Source of the DNA: Bacillota bacterium
GTDB lineage: Bacteria; Bacillota; UBA4882; UBA8346
DNA: 34,493 bases
Reading direction: 5' to 3'
NCBI GenBank assembly: GCA_029776205.1
Contig: JAKOTQ010000059.1
Span: forward strand, 1-34,493
The notes below the pieces were generated by a model. The model worked only from the letters and a program-made list of their open reading frames with translations. It ran no database searches and was not told the origin of the DNA. The translations under genes were made by a program, and so were the position numbers. Positions 25,716 through 32,391 of the stretch are shown here, one piece after another; the first letter of the stretch is position 1, and every line of letters begins with the position of its first letter.

Positions 25716-26222
25716 ATGAATAGAATCAAATTATGGGCTATTTACTTATTGTTTGCTGGGGTTATTTGCAATGGAGTTGGTTGCAAAGAAGCTTTAGTCT
25801 ATAAAAATGAAATGTTGGGATTTTCATTGGAGTTTCCGGAATCATGGCGGGATTATTATCTTATCCATACGAGCGATGATGAGAATTGCATTGAAGTTTG
25901 CTTTATCGGGAAAAGCAATATAAGTAAAAATTTTGATGAAAGTTCAGGTAATCCTAAAGGTTTACCTATGTTTTATATATGTTCTGAAAAATATATTGAA
26001 GAAGACGGTTTCATTGACAATCTTCAAAAAATTGGGACATCCCGTGGAGTCGACTTTTATTATTTTACCTCTACGGATTATCCAATAGGAGTTTTGCTCG
26101 ATGTTTATCAGTCAGACTGTCAGGATACGGACGAGAAGAATTTGGCTTACCAGGATTTTGATAAGGCAAAAAAAATGGAAGAAGATATTGAATTCATTTT
26201 AAAAACCTTTAAATCGATTTAA
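25716..26222 (+). CDS. Putative immunity lipoprotein of the CHAP effector
   Basis: A 168-residue protein with an N-terminal lipoprotein signal (LLFAGVICNGVGC, Cys in the lipobox-like position) and a soluble domain that begins like PsbP/surface-type folds (LGFSLEFPESWRDYYL). The ATG has GAGGAGG at ideal spacing; an upstream in-frame start at 25689 would place hydrophilic residues before the signal. It starts 35 bases after the effector stop. A membrane-anchored periplasmic protein next to a wall hydrolase that lacks its own signal is the expected arrangement of an immunity protein. No family was recognised with confidence. Confidence 0.7.
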   Translation: MNRIKLWAIYLLFAGVICNGVGCKEALVYKNEMLGFSLEFPESWRDYYLIHTSDDENCIEVCFIGKSNISKNFDESSGNPKGLPMFYICSEKYIEEDGFIDNLQKIGTSRGVDFYYFTSTDYPIGVLLDVYQSDCQDTDEKNLAYQDFDKAKKMEEDIEFILKTFKSI

Positions 26223-26247
26223 ATTTAAAAAATTAAGGACTGTTGTC

Positions 26248-26563
26248 TGGCAATGTCTTTCTGACGATTCACGGTCCCAATTTGGCTCTCAGTCTCTTGT
26301 CCGGCGGCAGCGGAGGCTTTAATGCCAGTGCTGTCATGGGCGGAATGATGTCAGCTGCACGGATGCCGCAGATGTTGAAGGAGTTTAAATTTGGAAGAGG
26401 ATATGGGCCAGGAGGTAACCAAGATGGGCAAGGGAATGAAGAAAGAGAAAGGGGTAGCGTAACTCTACTTGCTGACCATCAATCTGTGAATGTAGTGAGT
26501 AATACTTATGATTATGATAACAGTCATTTAACTGCCCAAAATATGCGTAATAAAATTGAATAG
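26248..26563 (+). pseudogene. Duplicated 3' end of trbL with alternative tail
   Basis: The sequence matches trbL from about 23440 onward. A block of ~150 bases from TTCACGGTCC has only one difference. It then encodes a different ~40-residue hydrophilic tail (GNQDGQGNEERERG...) and converges again on YDNSHLTAQNMRNKIE, the counterpart of YDNSHLSAQNMRNKIG in trbL. A one-base deletion near its left end and the lack of the transmembrane part make it non-functional alone. It marks the left border of the second cassette, 2.8 kb from the first. Recombination with the real trbL would give an intact VirB6 carrying this alternative tail. Confidence 0.88.
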
Positions 26564-26589
26564 CATATTAGATAGCTTTGATATTAGTT

Positions 26590-27045
26590 TTAGTTAAAAA
26601 TATTGGGATATCGATTTTTGATTTTATCTATCTGAACTTCAGCCTGATTAACAATATATTCAGGGGTTCTTGTATAATGGAGCCAGCCAAGATCATGCCA
26701 CAGAAAATATGGAAGCTTATTTTTAGGTTTGGCTAACCATACAAGAGTAAAGACCTCAACTCGTTCGGCGAAGGCGAGTGGATCACTTGAAAAAGTTGCT
26801 GGAAAGTATTCATCGATTAAAATTAGTAAAACAAGACGATCTTCATCTTTATTCGTTACTCGGAAATTTGGAGATTTTTCAAATAGCGTTTCAGTTCGTT
26901 TAATTATTTCTAGTTCAAAATTATTGGGATTCCGTCTTGAGGATAATATCTGTATCGGAAACTTCCCTTGCGGTATGGCAGAAAACACGTTTGACGAAAA
27001 AACAATACTCAATGCAACGAGGCAGATAAACAGTATTTTTTTCAT
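26590..27045 (-). CDS. Exported protein of the repeat unit, copy 2
   Basis: A 151-residue homologue of the minus-strand gene at 23762-24217, with an identical signal peptide (LFICLVALSIVFSSNVFSA) and the same C-terminal pattern (LPYFLWHDLGWLHYT). Differences gather in residues ~35-90, for example FELEIIKRTETLFEKSPNFR, so the two are diverged paralogues under some constraint rather than a fresh copy. It is intact with the same ribosome site. As in the first unit it lies between the trbL 3' end and the effector gene, transcribed away from the effector. Function unknown. Confidence 0.8.
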   Translation of the reverse strand: MKKILFICLVALSIVFSSNVFSAIPQGKFPIQILSSRRNPNNFELEIIKRTETLFEKSPNFRVTNKDEDRLVLLILIDEYFPATFSSDPLAFAERVEVFTLVWLAKPKNKLPYFLWHDLGWLHYTRTPEYIVNQAEVQIDKIKNRYPNIFN

Positions 27046-27366
27046 TAAGATAACCTCCCTGAGATAATTTTTTATATCATATAATGGAAAATTGTACCTT
27101 AAATAAATATAATTGTAAATAATGGAAATATAGAACTGTTTCCCTGGGACGAAGCAAGGTGGAGAATAAGATGCACTATGGACGGAATTTTAAACTCTCA
27201 TTCCATCTTTCTCCCCGCTGGGATCAGGCGATGCCTTCACTGGCGCTTCACTATTGATGCTGTTCTAAATTACAAGAGGAACGAAGTGCGGTGCCTCGAG
27301 GGGGTTAATGATTAATTCCTGTATTCAGAAACTCGAAGAAATATGAATCAAAAAAGAGGGAATATC
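27046..27366. repeat. Conserved inter-gene spacer of the cassette, copy 2
   Basis: Counterpart of 24218-24528. The first ~190 bases and the last ~60 are nearly identical to copies 1 and 3, including the minus-strand promoter boxes. The stretch ~27240-27305 is replaced by unrelated sequence (with TGCGGTGCCTCGAG), which truncates the small MHYGRN ORF after about 25 codons. The effector-proximal hairpin has one mismatch (TTCCTG against CAGAAA). Confidence 0.65.
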
Positions 27367-28554
27367 ATGTCTTTAAGCGAGAACAGGAAATTTGACCATC
27401 AACAGGGAGAAAAGTTCGACTACTGGCAAAAACAATGTAACAAACTAGGGCAAAATCCGAACGGCCATAGTCAGGAGTATCAAGACTTTTTACGCAAGGC
27501 CAATGACAAACTGTTAAGAGAAAACTTTATCAAAATGCAGATGGGGTTTTCGAATGAAGTGATTAAATTCAAGCAAAAGAATGATGGTTGGGATTTCAAT
27601 AAGTTTCGGAATCTTTCTAAAGAAGGCATCTCGGGATTATCTTCAGAAGAACGCCTTCAGTACCGGGACTTTTTAGTTTCCCGTGTTCATGACAATAAAG
27701 TCATTGCCCGGGTTCAGGCCAATCTATTAAATGCCGGATATGACCTTGGACAGTATGGAATCCACGGTGTGGATGGGAAAAAGGGGACGTTGACGACGAA
27801 GGCGATTAAGAGTTTTCAGGAGTTCATTGGACTTAAGCCTACCGGAGAACTGGACCAGGAAACTTGGCTGGGGCTGGAGTTGGTGACGGAGTTGGGTTTA
27901 GAGCAGGGAGAACAATTTATCGGGGAAAAAAGAAAGCAGGAGCTTGATAAGAAGTTACAACCTATCGAAAAGGAAAAAAGGAATGACAAGGAGATATACA
28001 ATTGGTTAGACCATGAATACGATTTCAGTAAAAAGTTTTGGAATGAAAGACAACATTGGTTATTTCCGGTTAAGGGCAAGATTTTGAGAGATCCAAATAC
28101 CGGAGGCAGGAATTTTGGCGCTGACAGAGCTGGCGGAAGAAAACATGCTGGAATAGATTTGGTAGTAGAACCGGGGACCGAAGTATTGGCAATGACGGAT
28201 GGAGAAGTAATAAGGATTAGTAAAGGATTTTATGCCGGGACAGATGCTGTTGAAGTAATAAACAGTGATGGGACAATTGCAAGGTATGCAGAAATTCGTT
28301 CCAATTGTAAAATTGGAGGTAAAATAAAACGGGGAGATGTTATTGGAAAGGTAATTCCTAATACTAAAACTGGTGCATCTATGTTGCACCTGGAAATATA
28401 TCTAGGTGAAATTGACGGGAATCTTATAAAAGGCAGTCTTACGGATACGAACAATTCATCGAATTATTTATATGTTGTACCCCAGAATTATCAGAGGAGG
28501 AAAGATCTAATTGATCCTACCGGTCTGTTGTCATTAAAGAAAGAAAGTATATAG
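27367..28554 (+). CDS. T4SS-associated effector-like M23 peptidase
   Basis: A 395-residue protein whose first ~175 residues are nearly identical to the CHAP effector (same signal-less N-domain and peptidoglycan-binding-like domain), after which the sequence is unrelated. A charged linker leads to an M23/LytM-type zinc endopeptidase (~235-350): His260 and Asp264 in KHAGIDL, and His341 in MLHLEIY as third zinc ligand. The first His of the usual HxH motif is Met339 here, a variation that could change or abolish activity. M23 enzymes cut peptide cross-bridges. The ATG at 27367 matches the other copies; an in-frame upstream ATG exists only because of a one-base difference. Role as secreted toxin is inferred. 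Confidence 0.83.
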   Translation: MSLSENRKFDHQQGEKFDYWQKQCNKLGQNPNGHSQEYQDFLRKANDKLLRENFIKMQMGFSNEVIKFKQKNDGWDFNKFRNLSKEGISGLSSEERLQYRDFLVSRVHDNKVIARVQANLLNAGYDLGQYGIHGVDGKKGTLTTKAIKSFQEFIGLKPTGELDQETWLGLELVTELGLEQGEQFIGEKRKQELDKKLQPIEKEKRNDKEIYNWLDHEYDFSKKFWNERQHWLFPVKGKILRDPNTGGRNFGADRAGGRKHAGIDLVVEPGTEVLAMTDGEVIRISKGFYAGTDAVEVINSDGTIARYAEIRSNCKIGGKIKRGDVIGKVIPNTKTGASMLHLEIYLGEIDGNLIKGSLTDTNNSSNYLYVVPQNYQRRKDLIDPTGLLSLKKESI

Positions 28555-28565
28555 AGGTGCAATTT

Positions 28566-29174
28566 ATGAAAAAGAAGAGCTTTTTTATGTTTGTCATTAT
28601 CTGTTTATTCCTTGTTCTGGTTATAGTTATATCTTTTTCAAATAAAAATGAACCGGGCATTTTCACTCCGGAAGATACACATGTATTAGGGATAAAAATT
28701 GATATGCCACTTAATAAAGTCGAGAAAATTTTGGGAAAACCGGATCGAGTAAAAACAGAATATGAGGATGCATTTGGTGCTGATGTCATTTACTGTTTTT
28801 ATAAATTTGGCACGATTCGTTTTGAACCAGCAGGTGATTTAAACTACTCTGTGAGCAGTATTGTGATTAGCCAGCCAAACTTTTGGGGGCCAAGAAAAAC
28901 TAAGATTAATGATGATTATAAAACTGTCCTGAAAAAATTCCCCTATGATCCGAAAAGAGCAGTTAAAGATAATAGAAAAATACTATATGGTTCTGTAAAT
29001 GATAACACGGGTTATGAAAGCGACAATATAGGTTATATCTTCTATGATGATACTGGAAGGGTAAATGATATTAGATATCATTTTGGTGGAGAAGGATTTG
29101 GGGGATATACTTTATGGTATAAAGTGAAAGATGATAAAGTAAGAGAAATTGTTATTGCGGTAATGAATGTTTAG
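28566..29174 (+). CDS. Putative immunity protein of the M23 effector
   Basis: A ~202-residue protein with one N-terminal hydrophobic helix (residues ~5-24, SFFMFVIICLFLVLVIVISF) and an extracytoplasmic domain. The part after the helix (THVLGIKIDMPLNKVEKILG and KPDRVKTEYED) recalls SmpA/BamE- or DUF4309-like small folds, in which a GxxxxxVxxxLGxP pattern recurs; I am not certain of the family. It starts 11 bases after the effector stop; the ATG at 28566 has GAGG at good spacing, better than a GTG at 28557. Topology and position fit an envelope-located immunity protein. Confidence 0.65.
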   Translation: MKKKSFFMFVIICLFLVLVIVISFSNKNEPGIFTPEDTHVLGIKIDMPLNKVEKILGKPDRVKTEYEDAFGADVIYCFYKFGTIRFEPAGDLNYSVSSIVISQPNFWGPRKTKINDDYKTVLKKFPYDPKRAVKDNRKILYGSVNDNTGYESDNIGYIFYDDTGRVNDIRYHFGGEGFGGYTLWYKVKDDKVREIVIAVMNV

Positions 29175-29210
29175 TTGACCAATGAGAATAAAACAGGAGA
29201 ATTTATATAA

Positions 29211-29526
29211 CGTGTTTTTCCTGATACCGGAGGATTGAGTGGAAACGATGGTCAACTATATAAGATGACTATGGGTGGAACTGACAAAATTAAAATTTGT
29301 GGTGATAAGGTACGCTTTTTAAATACCCATAAAGATTGGCTCTATTACATTAATTTATCGGATTGGGAAGTGCCAGGCAGGGGGAAATTGTATCGGATTA
29401 AAATTGATGGGACAAGAAGAGAAAAACTTACTGATGAAGATTGTGAATATTTAACCATCGTTGGAGACTGGGGGCGTATTATTTAAATAAGGATCGCAAA
29501 ATACACAAACTGAACCTACGCAAAGA
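29211..29526 (+). pseudogene. Remnant of a DUF5050-like beta-propeller protein
   Basis: A fragment lacking a plausible start. It shows repeats of DUF5050 (propeller-like) proteins: GQLYKMTMGGTDKIKICGDK, WLYYINLSDW, GKLYRIKIDGTRREKLTD and CEYLTIVGDW. The frame shifts at the G run 29470-29474; in the next frame the repeat continues as AYYLNKDRKIHKLNLRKDG up to about 29527. There it joins the interior of an effector gene at a short identity (AGATGG). It is likely the end of an immunity or surface protein from a lost unit. Confidence 0.65.
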
Positions 29527-30537
29527 TGGTTTTCGAATGAAGTATTCAAATTTAAACAACAGAACGATGGATGGAATTTCAACAAATTCTTGCAGCTTTC
29601 CAAAGAAGGTGTCGCTACACTGTCTTCTGAAGAACGGGTTCAATATCGAAACTTTTTAGTTTCGCGGGTTCATGACAATAAGGTCATTGCCCGGGTTCAG
29701 GCCAATCTGGTGAACGCCGGATATGACCTTGGACAGTATGGAATCCACGGTGTGGATGGGAAAAAGGGGACGTTGACGATGAAGGCGATTAAGAGTTTTC
29801 AGGAGTTCATTGGACTTAAGCCTACCGGAAAACTGGACTAGGAAACTTGGCTGGCGCTGGAGTTGGTAACGACGGCGGGGATAAGGAAGAGTGAGATTGA
29901 GGGGAAGGCAAATGTTGAAGTTGATGGTAGCAAGCATCAACAAGATCTATCTAAAAATTATCAATTACCAAAATTAATAATCCCTTCTGATGGATGGATA
30001 CCAGTGCAGCCTGTAATGATTTCTAAAATTGGCCAACGTAATCCTCTTTTATATCAACAAGTAATTGATCAATTTCAAGTTGAGACACAAAATCGTTACA
30101 AGATAAAAGGACATGATACCTATTGCAACATTTTTATGTGGGATGTTACGAGTGCCATGGGTGCAGAGATACCACACTGGGTTGATGAAAAAACAGGAGT
30201 TCCAAGAAGATTTCCTGATATTAAAGGGGCGAGAGAGTTAAATGCAAATGATACGGTAGATTGGCTAAGAACTTATGGAAAAGATTATGGATGGATAAAG
30301 GTGTCTGCAGAGGAAGCACAAATGGCTGCAAATAAAGGAGAACCAGCAATAACAGCATTTAAAAATCCAGGTGGGCGAGGACATTTTCAGATCATTCGTC
30401 CTTCTGAATATGGGTATGATAAAGAGCGTGGAGTCTTTATAGCCCAAGCTGGAGCAAAGAATTTCAATTCAGGATATATCACTCAGGTTTACCAAAAAAA
30501 TAGGTTAAATGAGATAGAGTATTATATTCACAAATAA
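29527..30537 (+). pseudogene. Broken effector gene with Cys/His peptidase-like end
   Basis: The shared N-domain is cut at the residue equivalent to ~60 (entry at FSNEVFKFKQQN) and no start or ribosome site precedes it. In the peptidoglycan-binding part a Gln codon has become TAG (29839-29841; CAG in the other copies), and the frame continues intact beyond. The C-terminal module (~200 residues) is distinct: YCNIFMWDVTSAMG with a candidate Cys nucleophile, and GGRGHFQIIRPSEYG with a candidate His, which suggests an NlpC/P60- or CHAP-like cysteine peptidase or amidase fold; this is a guess from motif spacing. The toxin end is otherwise undamaged, so this could be a stored, silent cassette. Confidence 0.75.
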
Positions 30538-30581
30538 AGAAGCAATTAAATCTGATCTTTAGTCAGAAAAGGGTGAGCATA

Positions 30582-31295
30582 TTGAAGAGAGGTTTTCTTA
30601 AAGTAATAGCGTTGACAATAATCGTGATGCTCTTTCTGTCCCCGGTTTGGGCATTATCGGATATAGTCGATAAAATTGTTAACCAGGGAGACATCACAGT
30701 CCTGAAAAGTGTCATTCCTGAAAACCAGCTTGTTGGATGTGATCGTCATCAGTTACGTATTATCCGAAACACGATCTTAGCTCAATACGGCTATATTTTT
30801 AAATCAGAGGATCTTAGCAACCATTTTAAGAGGTTTTCCTGGTATAAGCCAATCTCGAATGATGTGAGTCGATCTTTAACACCGATTGATTATCAGAATA
30901 TCGATTTGGTACTTAAATATGAACGTAATTATGAACATTTATCAAATTTTTTAACCCAAAGGGAAAAAGAATTAATTGGGTTTTGGCATAATAAACCATT
31001 TGTTTCAGCAGGGTATGATAAGTGTTATTCATTTTATAATAATCGAATATATCAATATGTTTATTTTGAAAACGAAAAATACGTTTATGAAAGGGGTAAA
31101 TGGTTTATTTTAAATAACCAAATTTATCTTTTTTCTCAGGAGAGTGGGAAGAAGAATGACCAGGAAATTATCATTATGTTAGGCCCTATTGAACCTGCGA
31201 AGGAGAATATAGCTTATCCGAAAAAGGTGAAGATTGGGAGCCAATATTTTTGGAAATTCAGCGATGATCCAACTTTTGCTAAAGATTCATTTTGA
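30582..31295 (+). CDS. YARHG-domain exported protein, putative immunity
   Basis: About 237 residues with a signal peptide or anchor at the N-terminus (LKVIALTIIVMLFLSPVWA). Residues ~45-115 match the YARHG domain, an extracellular module found near wall-associated proteins: RHQLRIIRNTILAQYGYIF, then LSNHFKRFSWYKP and the closing YQNIDLVLKYER. The rest is beta-rich and unrecognised. A TTG at 30582 has AAAAGGG at 8 bases; a GTG at 30573 is too close to that site. It stays intact although the effector before it is broken, as an orphan immunity gene would. Confidence 0.7.
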   Translation: MKRGFLKVIALTIIVMLFLSPVWALSDIVDKIVNQGDITVLKSVIPENQLVGCDRHQLRIIRNTILAQYGYIFKSEDLSNHFKRFSWYKPISNDVSRSLTPIDYQNIDLVLKYERNYEHLSNFLTQREKELIGFWHNKPFVSAGYDKCYSFYNNRIYQYVYFENEKYVYERGKWFILNNQIYLFSQESGKKNDQEIIIMLGPIEPAKENIAYPKKVKIGSQYFWKFSDDPTFAKDSF

Positions 31296-31525
31296 TAGTC
31301 TGAAAAAAGTAAGGAATAACGGCCATAAAAAAGGTGGGTCTATAGAAAACAGCATTGTTTTTAAAATTCCTGTTTTTTGATGAAAGGTCTGAGCGGCTTC
31401 ATTGAAGCCATAAACAAATGAATGTGACTAGTGGAAAAAAAGTTATGAAAAAAGTTGCTTTTCTCATACTCTTCATATTGGGCTTCCCCCGAAAAAATAG
31501 ACACCAAATTAAGCGGTTTTTGAGT
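31296..31525 (+). other. Junction region with possible insertion-sequence end
   Basis: A short scar between units. It contains a hairpin GGCTTC-ATT-GAAGCC near 31395, the first ~15 codons of what looks like a signal peptide (MKKVAFLILFILGF, ATG 31445), and at about 31484-31507 GGCTTCCCCCGAAAAA followed by ATAGACACC. The last element resembles the terminal repeat style of IS3-type elements (C-run, A-run, then GACAC). No transposase remains. It then joins the interior of an effector gene at GGGAC (31526). Confidence 0.4.
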
Positions 31526-31841
31526 GGGACGTTGACGACGAAGGCGATTAAGAGTTTTCAGGAGTCCATCGGGCTTAAACCCACCGGAGAACTGGACCAG
31601 GAAACCTGGCTGGCGCTGGAGTTGGTAACGAAAGCAGGGATAAGGAAGAGTGAGATTGAGGGATTAGGGCAAATCTTGCGAAAAGATAATAAGCAGTTGT
31701 CTGAGGGCAAGGTTCAAGAATTAAAATATAAACAAGGAAATGAATTAGATCTTAATCTTAAGATTGAGCAATTTGTTGCTGTTGCTGAAAAAGAATTTCA
31801 AAAAGGTTTTAAAGAAAATAATGGCGATAATATGACCCCTT
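31526..31841 (+). pseudogene. Internal fragment of a CHAP effector gene
   Basis: This piece corresponds to codons ~139-244 of the CHAP effector: it begins in GTLTTKAIKSFQ, contains the same linker (GQILRKDNKQLSEGKVQELK) and stops at NNGDNMTP, just before the catalytic Cys. It then runs directly into the antisense of the minus-strand exported-protein gene, so both genes were cut at one deletion junction. By chance the upstream signal-peptide-like codons are in frame with it, making a chimeric 173-codon ORF (31418-31939); I regard this as debris. Confidence 0.85.
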
Positions 31842-32081
31842 GTACTCATCGATTAAAATTAGTAAAACAAGACGATCTTCATCTTTATTCGTTACTCGGA
31901 AATTTGGAGATTTTTCAAATAGCGTTTCAGTTCGTTTAATTATTTCTAGTTCAAAATTATTGGGATTCTGTCTTGAGGATAATATCTGTATCGGAAACTT
32001 CCCTTGCGGTATAGCAGAAAACACGTTTGACGAAAAAGCAATACTCAATGCAACGAGGCAGATAAATAATACTTTTTTCAT
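31842..32081 (-). pseudogene. Truncated exported-protein gene, copy 3
   Basis: The signal peptide and first ~78 codons of the repeat-unit exported protein, nearly identical to copy 2 (FELEIIKRTETLFEKSPNFR, then LVLLILIDEY). The C-terminal half, including the WHDxGWLHYT motif, is lost at the junction with the CHAP fragment. The start and promoter remain, so a short exported peptide might still be made. Confidence 0.85.
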
Positions 32082-32391
32082 TTAGATAACCTCCCTGAGA
32101 TAATTTTTTTATATCATATAATGGAAAATTGTACCTTAAATAAATATAATTGTAAATAATGGAAATATAGAACTGTCTCCCCGGGACGAAGCAAGGTGGA
32201 GAATGAGATGCACTATGGACGGAATTTTAAACTCTCATTCCATCTTTCTCCCCGCTGGGATCAGGTGATACCTTCCCTGGCGCTCGCCCTTGATACCGTC
32301 CTGCCATGGGAGAACCAACTCTTGGGGGTTAATGACGAATTCCTGTATTCAGGAACTCGAAGAAATATGAATCAAAAAAAGAGGGAATATC
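32082..32391. repeat. Conserved inter-gene spacer of the cassette, copy 3
   Basis: Almost identical to copy 1 (24218-24528), including promoter boxes for the minus-strand gene, the MHYGRN start, the TTCCTG/CAGGAA hairpin and the effector ribosome site. A short deletion around CTGCCATGGGAG relative to CTGCCTTATGGGAG changes the frame of the small ORF. Confidence 0.65.

Noticed and set aside
26729-27067. Plus-strand open frame opposite the exported-protein gene
   Set aside because: The minus strand has a signal peptide, ribosome site and a homologue at 23762; the plus frame is a shadow and is not kept in the first copy.
31418-31939. A 173-codon chimeric ORF as a real gene
   Set aside because: It joins a signal-peptide-like start, an IS-like scar, an effector fragment and antisense of another gene; the joints are deletion scars.
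23440-32391. CRISPR array
   Set aside because: The repeats are few, hundreds of bases long and contain genes; there are no short regularly spaced repeats or cas genes.
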